Part shown: positions 7,261 through 15,828 of the stretch, one piece after another
How the letters are laid out: every line of letters starts with the position of its first letter
Numbering within the stretch: position 1 is the stretch's first letter
From: Brachybacterium sp. UMB0905
GTDB lineage: Bacteria > Actinomycetota > Actinomycetes > Actinomycetales > Dermabacteraceae
DNA: 41,468 bases
Reading direction: 5' to 3'
Assembly: GCF_002871795.1 (NCBI RefSeq)
Contig: NZ_PNHL01000017.1
Span: forward strand, 1-41,468
Position numbers and translations under genes: made by a program
The notes under the pieces: generated by a model
Database searches by the model: none
Seen by the model: only the letters and a program-made list of their open reading frames with translations
Told to the model about the DNA's origin: nothing

Positions 7261-8679
7261 ATGAGCATTCCCGCCACGCCGTCCTGGGTCCGCGATGCGA
7301 TCTGCTGGCAGGTCTACCCGCTGGGGTTCTGCGGGGCACCGCAGCAGCGTGACACCACGGCACCGGGCGCGACAGCACCAGACAGCACAGCGCCGACGGG
7401 CCAGGTCTCCCATCGCCTCCCGCGTCTGATCGGCTGGCTGAATCACCTGGTGTCCCTGGGCGCGAATGTGCTGCTGCTGAACCCGGTGTTCGACTCCGTC
7501 ACCCACGGCTACGACACCCTGGATCACCGCCGCGTGGACCCGCGCCTGGGCGATGCGGAAGACCTGCAGACCCTGATCGACGCCTGCCATGAGCGGGGCA
7601 TCCGCGTGGTGCTCGACGGGGTGTTCAACCACCTGAGCGTCCAGCACCCGGTGGTGCAGCAGGCTCTCAAGGCCGGGCCGGGGACCGCGGAGGGCGCGTG
7701 GATCCGCTGGGCCGATGGGCATCCCTACGGCTTCGAGGGCAATGCGGACCTCGTCGAGCTGGACCTCGCGCATGCCCCCGTGCAGGACGCGGTCGCGCAG
7801 GTGATGATCCACTGGCTGGAGCGTGGCATCGACGGCTGGCGGCTGGATGCGATGTATGCCGCCGGGGCCGCAGCCTGGGCGCCGATCCTCGAGCGTGTGC
7901 GCCGCGCGCATCCGGAGGCGTGGCTGCTGGGCGAGGTGATCCACGGGGATTACCCGCAGATCGCCGCGGGCTCGGGCGCGCAGTCGATCACCCAGTACGA
8001 GCTGTGGAAGGCGATCTGGTCCGCGCTGCATGACCACAACCTGTTCGAGCTTGCGCACGCTCTGGGTCGGCACGCCGAGTTCCTCGAGCAGCCCGGTGGC
8101 GGGCACCCGCTGACGTTCCTGGGCAATCACGACACCACCCGCATCGCCTCCCAGCTGCCCGATGGCCGCGACCTCGCCGTCGCCTACGCCCTGCTCGCCC
8201 TGCTGCCCGGGGTGCCGGCGGTGTATGCGGGCGATGAGCTCGGCGCGACCGGCATCAAGGAGGAGCGCGCCGGCGGCGACGACGCGGTGCGCCCCGAGTT
8301 CCCGGACAGCCCCGCGGAGGCGATCGCGGGAAATGGCCCGCTGCCGCTGTTCTCCCCCGCCGCGGCCCCGCGAATCCTCGAGGTGCATCAGCGGCTGCTG
8401 TCCCTGCGGCGCCGCGAACCGTGGCTCGCCACCGCCCGCCTCGCCATGGACGGTGAGAGCCTCAGCAATGAGTACGCGCGGATCGTGCTGCACCCGCGAG
8501 ATGAGGGGGCCGACGGGGACGCCCCCGCCCCGCTCACCCTCCTGCTGAACCTCTCTGACCAGGACCTTCCGGCTCCCGGCGAGGTGCTCGAGGCAGTCTC
8601 CGGAGCCGCCATGCTCGATGCCGTCCCGGCCCCCGGCCCGGGGGTGATCCCCGCGCACGGCGCGGCGGTGGTGCGCTGA
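7261..8679 (+). CDS. Alpha-amylase family (GH13) glycosidase
   Basis: 472 residues. The GH13 conserved regions appear in order: region I VVLDGVFNH, region II DGWRLDAMYA with the nucleophile Asp, region III LLGEV with the acid/base Glu, and region IV LGNHDTTR with the transition-state Asp. No signal peptide is seen, so the enzyme is probably cytoplasmic and acts on imported malto-oligosaccharides or similar glucosides. The N-terminus has a Thr/Ala/Pro-rich insert (about residues 35-55). A sugar ABC permease lies convergently 12 bp downstream, which suits a decayed sugar-uptake locus. Exact substrate cannot be read from sequence. Confidence 0.85.
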   Translation: MSIPATPSWVRDAICWQVYPLGFCGAPQQRDTTAPGATAPDSTAPTGQVSHRLPRLIGWLNHLVSLGANVLLLNPVFDSVTHGYDTLDHRRVDPRLGDAEDLQTLIDACHERGIRVVLDGVFNHLSVQHPVVQQALKAGPGTAEGAWIRWADGHPYGFEGNADLVELDLAHAPVQDAVAQVMIHWLERGIDGWRLDAMYAAGAAAWAPILERVRRAHPEAWLLGEVIHGDYPQIAAGSGAQSITQYELWKAIWSALHDHNLFELAHALGRHAEFLEQPGGGHPLTFLGNHDTTRIASQLPDGRDLAVAYALLALLPGVPAVYAGDELGATGIKEERAGGDDAVRPEFPDSPAEAIAGNGPLPLFSPAAAPRILEVHQRLLSLRRREPWLATARLAMDGESLSNEYARIVLHPRDEGADGDAPAPLTLLLNLSDQDLPAPGEVLEAVSGAAMLDAVPAPGPGVIPAHGAAVVR

Positions 8680-8690
8680 GGCGGGGCGGC

Positions 8691-9380
8691 TCAGCCCTTC
8701 ACCGAGCCGGACATGAGCCCGGAGATGAAGTACTTCGAGAGGATCACGTACACGAGCAGGGTGGGCAGGGAGGCCAGCAGCGCCACGGACCAGAAGGTGC
8801 GCAGCATCCCGGCGCCGTCCACCTTCGCGGCCTCCATGAGCTCATGTGGGACGGTCTCGAAGTAGTTGCGGAAGATCAGCGTGGTGATCGGGATACCGAA
8901 CACCACGTGCAGCAGGATCAGCGAGGGCACGCCGTTGGGGACCTGCAGGGCCAGCACCAGCTCCAGCAGCGGGATCATCACCGCCTGGTACGGCAGGAAC
9001 ATGCCGAACAGGATCAGAGTGAACACCACGTCCGCCCCGGGGAAGCGCCAGCGGGAGAGCACGAAACCGTTCAGGCAGCCCAGGACCGCGGAGATGATCG
9101 TGGAGGGCACCACCATCGAGATGGTGCGGCCGATGGCGGGGGCGAGCTGCTGCCAGGCGCTGGTCCAGTTCTCCATCGTCCACGTGCTGGGCAGCAGCCA
9201 GGCGCGGGCCGGGGAAGCGTCCCCCACGCCCTTGAAGCTCGTCACGAGCAGGACGTATACGGGGATCAGCACGAACACCACGCCGAGCAGCAGCGCTGCG
9301 TAGCGCAGGGTGCGGCGCAGCGTGGCGGGGCGTGATCTTCCCGGCGCAGCCAGGCTCTCCCGGCGTACCCTCGTATCCAT
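8691..9380 (-). CDS. Carbohydrate ABC transporter permease (MalG type), orphan and internally shortened
   Basis: 229 residues from the ATG at 9380. Visible are TM1 (LLLGVVFVLIPVYVLLVTSF), several further helices, the EAA loop (EAAKVDGAGMLRTF) and the C-terminus (FISGLMSGSVKG) usual for the family. Family members have 50-60 residues, including the W-N-D helix, between the EAA loop and the final helix. Here FWSVAL runs straight into the final helix, so an in-frame internal deletion is likely. No partner permease, binding protein or ATPase gene is near. Its start codon overlaps the start of the divergent gene at 9379. It is probably non-functional, though the frame is open. Confidence 0.65.
   Translation of the reverse strand: MDTRVRRESLAAPGRSRPATLRRTLRYAALLLGVVFVLIPVYVLLVTSFKGVGDASPARAWLLPSTWTMENWTSAWQQLAPAIGRTISMVVPSTIISAVLGCLNGFVLSRWRFPGADVVFTLILFGMFLPYQAVMIPLLELVLALQVPNGVPSLILLHVVFGIPITTLIFRNYFETVPHELMEAAKVDGAGMLRTFWSVALLASLPTLLVYVILSKYFISGLMSGSVKG
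9366..9371 (+). promoter_or_regulatory. -10 box TACCCT of a leaderless start
   Basis: TACCCT, seven bases, ATG at 9379. It lies inside the first codons of the opposing permease gene, supporting the rightward gene as the living one. Confidence 0.5.
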
Positions 9381-9732
9381 GACCACCGCGCTGAAGCCTG
9401 CCGAGTCCGTCCGCACCGCCCCCGTCGTCGCCGTCGGCCTGATCGGCGGTTGGCTCACCGCGCGGGAGACCGGGATCCGGCCGCTCGGCGGCGTGGTGCT
9501 CGCTGCCGCCGGGCTGTACGCGGGCCGCACCTGGCTGGCGCGCCGCGGCCCGGCGACGACCGCGGTGCTCGGGGCGACGTACCTGCTGGGCTTCGGGGTC
9601 TCGCATCCGCTGGCGAAGAAGATCGGGGCCTGGCCTGCGGTGCTGACTGTCACCGGGGTCTCCGCGGCCGCCTCCGCGATGCTCTCCGACGCGGCCTACG
9701 GCGACTGGATCCCCGCCGAGCCGCGCGACTGA
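9379..9732 (+). CDS. Small integral membrane protein of unknown function
   Basis: 117 residues with about four hydrophobic segments (APVVAVGLIGGWLTA, GGVVLAAAGLYAG, a GATYLLGFGVS segment and AVLTVTGVSAAASAMLSDA) and short charged loops. The closing sequence YGDWIPAEPRD is hydrophilic. A leaderless -10 box fixes the start. No catalytic motif is visible. It stands alone between a decaying permease and an ABC exporter with its own upstream region. Confidence 0.7.
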   Translation: MTTALKPAESVRTAPVVAVGLIGGWLTARETGIRPLGGVVLAAAGLYAGRTWLARRGPATTAVLGATYLLGFGVSHPLAKKIGAWPAVLTVTGVSAAASAMLSDAAYGDWIPAEPRD

Positions 9733-9802
9733 AGCCGCTGCGGCGCGCGGACGCCCCCGCCGCATCCCACTGCGCAAGCCGCCGTGACGCGCCCCGAATT
9801 CT

Positions 9803-9838
9803 TTGACTAAGCTAAGACACTGGCTCCGACCGTCGGAG
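9803..9838 (+). promoter_or_regulatory. Candidate promoter and palindrome upstream of the ABC exporter
   Basis: TTGACT (9803-9808) overlaps TAAGCT (9808-9813), which could serve as a -10. A perfect 15-bp palindrome, CTCCGAC-C-GTCGGAG, occupies 9824-9838, about 35 bp before the start. It could be an operator or a 5-prime hairpin. Confidence 0.35.
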
Positions 9839-9870
9839 TCTCCCTCCCCCACCTGAGGTTCACTCCCCCC

Positions 9871-11706
9871 ATGCTCGGCTCCATGGCCCGTCTGTGGCAG
9901 ACGGTGAAACCGATCCGCATCCGTCTCTACCTGGGGCTGCTCAGCGCCCTGACCGCCTCGCTCGTGGCGCTCGGCATCCCGCAGGTCCTCGAGTTCCTCG
10001 TCAACCGCCTGGATACCGGCGCGACCGCCGCGACGGTCTGGACCGGCGGCGCGATCGTGCTGGGACTCGGCCTGTTGGAGGCCTCGCTGATCTGGCTGCG
10101 GCGCGTCTTCGCCGTCTCCCCCTCCACACTGGTGGAGAAGGACATCCGCGTGCGGTTCTACGCGAAGGTCCAGCACATGCCGATCGCCTTCCATGACGGC
10201 TGGGGCTCCGGGCAGCTGCTCAGCCGCATGATGGGCGATATCAACATCATCCGCCGCTGGATCGCCTTCGGCATGATCATGCTGGTCACCAGCTCCGTGA
10301 CGATCATCGCGGGGCTTGTGCTGCTGATCCGCTCGTCGTGGATCCTGGCGGGCATCTTCTTCCTCGCCGCGGTGCCGGTGTCGATCATCGCCTTCCGCTT
10401 CCACCGCGAGTTCTCCGTGCTCTCGCGCCGCTCGCAGGACCAGAACGGGGACCTCGCCACCACGATCGAGCAGTCTGTGCAGGGCATCCGGGTGCTGAAG
10501 GCCTTCGGCCGCGGCCCCACGGCGCTCGAGGACTTCACCGCGCAGGCGGAGGAGCTGCGCACCACCGAGATCCGCAAGGCCACGTCGATGGCCCGGTTCG
10601 ACATGTTCATGTTCATGCTGCCGGAGCTGGCGCTGGGCGTCTCGCTGTTCGTCGGCATCCACCTGGTCGCCGGCGGGCACATCACCGTCGGCCAGCTCGC
10701 AAGCTATTTCGCGACCGCCACCCTGGTGGTGGGGCCGGTGCGGATGCTCGGCATGCTGTTCGGGCAGATGGTCAACGCCTCCACCGCCCTGGACCGCCAC
10801 TACGAGGTGATGGATGAGGACAACACCATCACCGCGCCCGAGACCCCCGCCGCCATCGACCCCGCTGAAGCGCGCGGCGCCGTCGCCTTCGAGGGCGCGC
10901 ACTTCCGGTACGCCGACGCTCCCGACCACGTGCCCGATGTGCTGGACGGCGTGGACCTTGAGATCCGCCCCGGGGAGACGATGGCGCTGGTGGGCGTCAC
11001 CGGATCCGGGAAGTCGACGTTGCTGCAGCTGGTGCCGCGGCTGTATGACGTCACCGGCGGCCGCGTGACCATCGACGGGGTGGATGTGCGCGAGATGGAC
11101 CTGATGGATCTGCGCACCCTGACCGCCGTCGCCTTCGAGGACGCGACCCTGTTCTCCGACTCGGTGCGGGACAACGTCCTGCTCGGCGCGGATCCGACGC
11201 TCGATGAGGCCGCGCGGGATGAGCTGCTGCACCTCGCACTGCGCACCGCCGACGCCACCTACGCCTACGACCTGCCCGAGGGGGTGGACACCCGCATCGG
11301 CGAGGAGGGCATGAGCCTGTCCGGTGGGCAGCGGCAGCGTCTCGCGCTCGCCCGCGCGATCGCTGCGAAGCCCGCGGTGCTGCTGCTGGATGATCCGCTG
11401 TCCGCCCTGGACACGAGAACCGAGGAGACCGTCACGGGCCGGCTGCGCGAGGTCCTGCAGGGCACCACCACGCTGATCGTCGCCCACCGCACCTCCACCG
11501 TGGCGCTCGCCGACCGGGTGGCGCTGCTGGATGGCGGGAAGATCGTGGATGTGGGTACGCACCAGGAGCTCATGGCCTCCTCCGCCCGCTACCGCTGGGT
11601 GATCGCCAATCAGGAGGAGGAGCGCCGACGCGACCAGGACATCGAGACGCTCACCGGGGAGCTGGACCTCAGCGCCCTGCAGGGCGGGACGGAGCAGGGC
11701 CGATGA
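9871..11706 (+). CDS. ABC exporter half-transporter with degenerate ATP site
   Basis: 611 residues: six-helix ABC membrane domain (about 15-310), then a nucleotide-binding domain. Walker A GVTGSGKST is at about 375, signature LSGGQRQR at about 482, and Walker B VLLLDD at 503-508. The catalytic glutamate after Walker B is Asp (LLLDDPLSALD), and the Q-loop glutamine is Glu (AFEDATLFS). This is the pattern of the degenerate partner in heterodimeric exporters such as TM287/288 or BmrCD. It overlaps the next half-transporter by 4 nt (ATGA). Substrates of such pairs are often drugs, peptides or lipids; none can be assigned here. Start at 9871; an ATG at 9883 is also possible. Confidence 0.9.
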   Translation: MLGSMARLWQTVKPIRIRLYLGLLSALTASLVALGIPQVLEFLVNRLDTGATAATVWTGGAIVLGLGLLEASLIWLRRVFAVSPSTLVEKDIRVRFYAKVQHMPIAFHDGWGSGQLLSRMMGDINIIRRWIAFGMIMLVTSSVTIIAGLVLLIRSSWILAGIFFLAAVPVSIIAFRFHREFSVLSRRSQDQNGDLATTIEQSVQGIRVLKAFGRGPTALEDFTAQAEELRTTEIRKATSMARFDMFMFMLPELALGVSLFVGIHLVAGGHITVGQLASYFATATLVVGPVRMLGMLFGQMVNASTALDRHYEVMDEDNTITAPETPAAIDPAEARGAVAFEGAHFRYADAPDHVPDVLDGVDLEIRPGETMALVGVTGSGKSTLLQLVPRLYDVTGGRVTIDGVDVREMDLMDLRTLTAVAFEDATLFSDSVRDNVLLGADPTLDEAARDELLHLALRTADATYAYDLPEGVDTRIGEEGMSLSGGQRQRLALARAIAAKPAVLLLDDPLSALDTRTEETVTGRLREVLQGTTTLIVAHRTSTVALADRVALLDGGKIVDVGTHQELMASSARYRWVIANQEEERRRDQDIETLTGELDLSALQGGTEQGR

Positions 11707-13511
11707 CCGCCGCGACCTCACGTAAGGACGAAGAGCAGAGGGACCTCACGCCCGCGGAGGCGAAGGCTTCCCGCAAGCGCTCCTTCCGGCTGCTGGGGGA
11801 GCTGATCTCCCCGGTCAAGGGGCAGTTCGCGCTCATGGCGCTGATGGTGGTCGTGGCGCAGCTCGCCGTGGTGGCGGGGCCCGCGATCATCGCCTGGGGC
11901 ATCGACAACGGCATCCCCGCCCTGATGGAGGGCAACAGCATCCCCGCGCTGCAGGCCGCAGCGCTGCACATCGCCTGTGCGCTCATCGGCGGCGCCCTCA
12001 CCTTCGGATACGTGCGCCAGTCCGTCGTCGTCGGCCAGCGGATGCTGCTCGCCCTGCGGCGCAGGGTCTTCCGCTTCACCCAGCGGCAGGACCTCGAGTT
12101 CCACGAGCGCTACACCTCCGGCCGCATCGTCTCCCGCCAGACCTCCGATATGGAGGCGCTGCGGGAGCTGCTGGACGCGGGCGTGAACGTCATGGTGGGC
12201 GCGTTCTTGTCCATGGTGTTCACCATCGTGCTGATCGTGGCGATGGACCCGATCACGGGCCTGGTCATGCTGCTGATGCTGATCCCGTGCGTGGCGCTGA
12301 CGGTGTGGTTCCAGAAGCGCTCCTCGGTGGAGTACCGGGCGATCCGCACCCATTCGGCGCGGCTGATCGTCCACTTCGTCGAGGCAATGGCGGGAATCCG
12401 CGCCGTGCAGGCCTTCCGCAAGGAGGGTCGCAACCAGAAGCGCTTCGACACCCTCGCCTCGGATTACCGCAACGCCTCCCTGCGCTCGATCCAGGTGTTC
12501 GGCACCTACCAGCCGCTGCTGCGTGTGCTCGCGAACGTCACGATCGCTGCGGTGCTGGTCGTCGGCGGGTTCCGGGTGCTATCCGGGGATCTGCAGGTCG
12601 GTGTGCTGGTGGCGCTCGTGCTGTATTCGCGGAGGTTCTTCCAGCCCGTCGATGAGATCGCGAACTTCTACAACGCCTTCCAGTCCGCCGTGGCGGCGCT
12701 CGAGAAGATCGCGAACCTCCTCGCCGAGCAGCCGCACGTCAAGGAATCCGCGACCCCGACGCCCCTGCCGGCCTCCGATGGGCAGATCGACTTCGAGCGG
12801 GTCTCCTTCCGCTACACGGCCGATGGTCCGCTCGTGCTGAAGCCCCTGGATCTGCACATCCCCGCGGGCCAGACGGTGGCTCTTGTCGGCCAGACCGGCG
12901 CCGGGAAGTCCACCATCGCCAAGCTCATCTCCCGGTTCTACGATGCGACCGACGGTCGGGTGGCGCTGGATGGCGTGGACCTGAAGGACCTGTCGATGCA
13001 GGACCTCACCCGCAATATCGTCATGGTCACGCAGGAGGCATACCTGTTCTCCGGCACCGTCGCGGACAACATCGCACTGGGCAAACCGGGGGCGTCCCGC
13101 GAGGAGATCGAGGCGGCGGCCCGCGCGATCGGCGCCGATGAGTTCATCGAGAAGCTGCCCTACGGCTATGACACCGATGTGAGCAAGCGCGGCGGCCGCG
13201 TCTCCGCCGGTCAGCGGCAGCTGATCTCCTTCGCCCGCGCATTCCTCGCTGACCCACGGGTGCTGATCCTCGATGAGGCCACCAGCTCCCTGGACATCCC
13301 CTCCGAGCGGATGGTGCAGGAGGGGCTCACGAAGCTGCTGGGCCAGCGCACCAGCCTGATCATCGCCCACCGTCTGACCACCGTGATGATCGCGGACCGG
13401 GTGCTCGTGGTCCACGGCGGCGAGGTGGTTGAGGACGGCTCCCCCACCGAGCTCGTCGCCGCGGGCGGCCGCTTCGCGGCGCTGTACCGGGCCTGGCAGG
13501 ACTCGATGTGA
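11703..13511 (+). CDS. ABC exporter half-transporter with catalytic ATP site
   Basis: 602 residues with a six-helix membrane domain then a nucleotide-binding domain. Walker A GQTGAGKST is at about 396, Q-loop MVTQEAYLFSG is intact, and Walker B VLILDE at 520-525 has the catalytic Glu. Its signature is altered (VSAGQRQ instead of LSGGQ, about 500). In the heterodimer this signature faces the first subunit's Walker motifs, so both defects fall in one ATP site and the other stays canonical. This is strong internal evidence that the two proteins work as a pair. A hairpin terminator follows at once. Confidence 0.92.
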   Translation: MTAATSRKDEEQRDLTPAEAKASRKRSFRLLGELISPVKGQFALMALMVVVAQLAVVAGPAIIAWGIDNGIPALMEGNSIPALQAAALHIACALIGGALTFGYVRQSVVVGQRMLLALRRRVFRFTQRQDLEFHERYTSGRIVSRQTSDMEALRELLDAGVNVMVGAFLSMVFTIVLIVAMDPITGLVMLLMLIPCVALTVWFQKRSSVEYRAIRTHSARLIVHFVEAMAGIRAVQAFRKEGRNQKRFDTLASDYRNASLRSIQVFGTYQPLLRVLANVTIAAVLVVGGFRVLSGDLQVGVLVALVLYSRRFFQPVDEIANFYNAFQSAVAALEKIANLLAEQPHVKESATPTPLPASDGQIDFERVSFRYTADGPLVLKPLDLHIPAGQTVALVGQTGAGKSTIAKLISRFYDATDGRVALDGVDLKDLSMQDLTRNIVMVTQEAYLFSGTVADNIALGKPGASREEIEAAARAIGADEFIEKLPYGYDTDVSKRGGRVSAGQRQLISFARAFLADPRVLILDEATSSLDIPSERMVQEGLTKLLGQRTSLIIAHRLTTVMIADRVLVVHGGEVVEDGSPTELVAAGGRFAALYRAWQDSM

Positions 13512-13515
13512 GCGG

Positions 13516-13543
13516 CGGCGCCGGGACCTCGGTCCCGGCGCCG
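13516..13543 (+). terminator. Strong hairpin terminator after the ABC exporter
   Basis: A 13-bp perfect stem (arms 13516-13528 and 13531-13543, core GGCGCCGGGACC) with a 2-nt loop, 5 bp after the stop codon. No T-run follows. Confidence 0.65.
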
Positions 13544-13630
13544 ACCAGGAACGGCAGGGCCGGGGCCGGGCTATGACGCACACCGCCGGGCAGATATCGG
13601 GAATCTCTTCCCGTCGGGGCGGGGGCGGGC

Positions 13631-13636
13631 TATGTT
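13631..13636 (+). promoter_or_regulatory. Possible -10 box for the lamin-tail protein
   Basis: TATGTT in an otherwise GC-rich leader, about 85 bp before the ATG at 13722. No convincing -35 is seen. Confidence 0.3.
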
Positions 13637-13721
13637 CCCCTCATCCCCATCGGACCCGATCCTGAGGAGAGCCCGAACCCCGGCCGTCACCCGCGGATCC
13701 CGTTCACCTCAGAGGTCTTCC

Positions 13722-14234
13722 ATGCACATGCCCCTGCTCTCGCGCGCCCGATTCCTGGCCTTTCTGCTCGCCGCGCTCGTGGTCGCCGTCCCCCTCGCGA
13801 TCGCCCCGCCCGCGGCGGAGGCCGCGGTGAAGAAGCCGCTGGACATCGTGAAGGTGTACTACGACCCGCCCGGCCGGGACTACTCCAAGAACAGCGAGTA
13901 CGTGAAGGAGTACATCCAGGTCAAGAACACCGGGAAGAAGACCCTCACGCTCAGCGGCTACGTGATCCGCGACAACGGCCCGCAGAAGTTCACCTTCCCC
14001 AAGGGCACGAAGCTCGCCCCCGGCAAGACCCTCACGATCCGGTCCGGCAAGGGGAAGAACACCACGAAGACCAAGTACTGGAACAAGTCCAGCTACATCT
14101 GGAACAACACCGGCGACACCGCGCGGCTGTACAACAGCAAGGGCAAGCTGCTGGAGTCCTGCAAGTACAAGGGCGGCGTCAAGAAGGCCTCGAAGGGCTA
14201 CGTCCGCAGCACCACGACGACCGCGTACTGCTGA
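13722..14234 (+). CDS. Secreted lamin-tail-domain protein
   Basis: 170 residues. Start at 13722 follows AGAGG at a good distance and gives a clear Sec signal peptide (residues 1-33, ending PAAEAA). The mature part is one small beta domain of the lamin-tail type. It opens with a strand IVKVYYDPPG, then EYIQVKNTGKKTLTLSGYVI, the KLAPGKTLTIRSG strand, and a closing RLYNSKGKLLESCKYKG segment. It is very rich in Lys and Tyr, so the secreted protein is strongly basic. Such domains are found in extracellular nucleases and surface proteins and bind other molecules; no catalytic site is visible. It is a lone transcription unit between two terminators. Confidence 0.8.
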   Translation: MHMPLLSRARFLAFLLAALVVAVPLAIAPPAAEAAVKKPLDIVKVYYDPPGRDYSKNSEYVKEYIQVKNTGKKTLTLSGYVIRDNGPQKFTFPKGTKLAPGKTLTIRSGKGKNTTKTKYWNKSSYIWNNTGDTARLYNSKGKLLESCKYKGGVKKASKGYVRSTTTTAYC

Positions 14235-14273
14235 TCCGGCGCGGGGTCGGCGGCCGCCCGTCGGTCCCGCAGG

Positions 14274-14289
14274 CGTTCCCGCGGGAACG
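14274..14289. terminator. Bidirectional hairpin between convergent genes
   Basis: CGTTCCC, GC, GGGAACG: a perfect 16-bp palindrome between the stops of the lamin-tail gene (14234) and the leftward GNAT gene (14326). Confidence 0.5.
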
Positions 14290-14325
14290 TCGCATCGGTC
14301 CGTTCTGCCCTCTCCCGCCGCCGAC

Positions 14326-15021
14326 TCAGGCGCCCAGCATGGCGCGCAGCGGCGGGGTGAGGCCCTCGACCTCGACGGGCATCGCCGGGCGGATGAACGT
14401 CTCGGGGGTGACGCGGAAGCGCTGCTCCATCGCGTCCACGCCCGACATGGTGGAGCGCCCGATGCCGTTGTCCACGTAGCCGCAGGCGTGCGAGGTCGCG
14501 AACGAGCGGGCGTTGCCCTCGATGGCGGCGGATTCCGCGGCCTCGGCGCCGAGGTGGTCGAAGGCGAGCACGAGCATGGCCTGGCGCATGAGTTTCCCGT
14601 AGCCCTGCCCCTGCTCCTCGAGGGTGAGCCAGGAGCCGGAACCGACGGTGCGCCGCTCAGCGAAACGCAGCGCGCGCACGTCCTGGCAGCCGATGAGGCG
14701 GCCGCGAGCCCAGATGCCGAAGGCGAGGGTCCACTCCTCCGGGCTGATCCGGGAACGCAGGCTCCACTGGAACTGCAGAGCCTTGCGGACTCGCTCCTCG
14801 GGCTCCACCTGGTACCAGGGGAAGACGTGCGGGGAGTCGGGTTCGGCGAAGATCGGCCGACGCAGCAGCGCGCCGTACTCGGGGAGGTCCGCGTCCTGCA
14901 GCAGGCGCATCGTGAGGTCCCCGGCGCGGACCACGAGGCCGAAGGGCGGGAAGACGTCGGCGAGCCCGGTCGGGGGCGCGGGGGTGGGCTCGGGCGCGGT
15001 GGCAGGGGCGGGCGTGGTCAT
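14326..15021 (-). CDS. GNAT-family N-acetyltransferase
   Basis: 231 residues. After a Pro/Ala-rich N-terminus (about 25 residues) comes a RimJ/RimL-like GNAT domain: strand MRLLQDADLPEY, a GRLIGCQDVRALRFAERRTV region, SGSWLTLEEQGQGYGKLMRQ with the acetyl-CoA pyrophosphate-binding Q-x-x-G-x-G/K turn, and ESAAIEGNARSFATSHACGY, typical of the C-terminal half. The acceptor is unknown; RimL relatives acetylate ribosomal proteins or small amines. The start is placed by a leaderless -10 (TAGGCT, 6 nt upstream). It is divergent from pcp. Confidence 0.82.
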   Translation of the reverse strand: MTTPAPATAPEPTPAPPTGLADVFPPFGLVVRAGDLTMRLLQDADLPEYGALLRRPIFAEPDSPHVFPWYQVEPEERVRKALQFQWSLRSRISPEEWTLAFGIWARGRLIGCQDVRALRFAERRTVGSGSWLTLEEQGQGYGKLMRQAMLVLAFDHLGAEAAESAAIEGNARSFATSHACGYVDNGIGRSTMSGVDAMEQRFRVTPETFIRPAMPVEVEGLTPPLRAMLGA

Positions 15022-15027
15022 CGCGCC

Positions 15028-15064
15028 AGCCTAAGCGCTCGCTCTCCGCCCCGCGCTCTACCCT
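15028..15064. promoter_or_regulatory. Divergent pair of leaderless -10 boxes
   Basis: On the minus strand TAGGCT (15028-15033) lies 6 nt before the GNAT ATG. On the plus strand TACCCT (15059-15064) lies 6 nt before the pcp ATG. The two promoters share under 50 bp, so their RNA polymerases would compete. Confidence 0.5.
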
Positions 15065-15070
15065 CGTCCC

Positions 15071-15700
15071 ATGAGCATCGATGTCCTCCTCACCGGCTTC
15101 GCACCCTTCGACGGCGCCGCGGTGAACGAGTCGTGGCTGGCGGTGCGGGAGGCCGCCCCGGCACTGCGGGCCGCTGAGATCACGACGCGGGAGCTCGAGC
15201 TGCCGGTCGAGTTCGGGCGCGCCGGCGCCGAGCTGCTGCACGCGGCGCGGGAGTGTGCGCCGCGGCTCATCGTCGCAGTGGGCCTTGCAGCCGGGCGGCA
15301 GGCGGTCACGCCCGAGCGGGTGACGATCAACATCCGCGACGCCCGCATCCCCGATGCCGCCGGCGCCTCCCCCGTGGATGAACCGGTGGTGCCCGGCGGG
15401 CCCGTCGGCTATTTCTCCACCCTGCCGATCAAGGCGATGACCAAGGCGCTCTCCACCCAGGGCCTACCGGCCGCGGTGTCGCAGAGCGCGGGCACCTACG
15501 TGTGCAATGACGTGTTCTATCTGCTCGCCCATGCTCTGGCGACGGATCCACAGCTCGCGCAGGCGCGGGGCGGGTTCGTGCATGTTCCCGCGGCCGACGT
15601 GGCGCCGCCCGCGGCCGTAGCTCGGGGTCTGGTCGCGGCGATCCGGACGGCGCTCGAGAGCCCGGAGGACCTCGTGGTCACCGGTGGGGCGGAGCACTGA
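15071..15700 (+). CDS. pcp: Pyroglutamyl-peptidase I
   Basis: 209 residues, family length. This cytoplasmic cysteine peptidase (C15) removes N-terminal pyroglutamate from peptides. Start of the fold is LLTGFAPFDG. The catalytic triad is visible: Glu at about 82 (VTPERVTINI), Cys at about 145 (GTYVCNDVFY) and His at about 171 (GFVHVP). The family motif GAxTCN appears as GTYVCN. The gene is transcribed alone from a leaderless promoter. Confidence 0.93.
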   Translation: MSIDVLLTGFAPFDGAAVNESWLAVREAAPALRAAEITTRELELPVEFGRAGAELLHAARECAPRLIVAVGLAAGRQAVTPERVTINIRDARIPDAAGASPVDEPVVPGGPVGYFSTLPIKAMTKALSTQGLPAAVSQSAGTYVCNDVFYLLAHALATDPQLAQARGGFVHVPAADVAPPAAVARGLVAAIRTALESPEDLVVTGGAEH

Positions 15701-15718
15701 GGGCACCCCTCCCCCGAG

Positions 15719-15772
15719 TTATCCACAAGATCATCCACAGCGGTGGATGAATGACACGGCTGTAGTTCCGCA
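15719..15772 (+). repeat. DnaA-box module, copy 1
   Basis: Order: TTATCCACA, then TCATCCAC and its exact inverse GTGGATGA around a 4-nt loop, then a tail with GGCTGTAGTTCC. The copy at 16085-16136 has the same order and spacing (first two boxes 12 bp apart in both) with scattered differences. Confidence 0.55.
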
Positions 15773-15798
15773 GGCGAGAGCGGGGGCGGCGGCGTGTC

Positions 15799-15828
15799 GC
15801 GGCCGCGCCCCGGCGTCGGCGCGGCCGC
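15799..15828 (+). terminator. Strong hairpin downstream of pcp
   Basis: GCGGCCGCGCC and its exact inverse (arms 15799-15809 and 15818-15828) around an 8-nt loop, about 100 bp after pcp. It may terminate pcp or be a structural part of the DnaA-box region. A second, 7-bp hairpin follows at 15842-15872. Confidence 0.45.

Noticed and set aside
8842..11721. A 959-codon open frame on the minus strand across the first ABC exporter
   Set aside because: It is antisense to a clear ABC transporter gene, is low-complexity His/Gln/Arg/Asp-rich, and arises from GC-rich codon usage. Similar long shadows at 35561-38881 (plus strand), 18542-20545 and 7060-8658 (minus strand) were dropped for the same reason.
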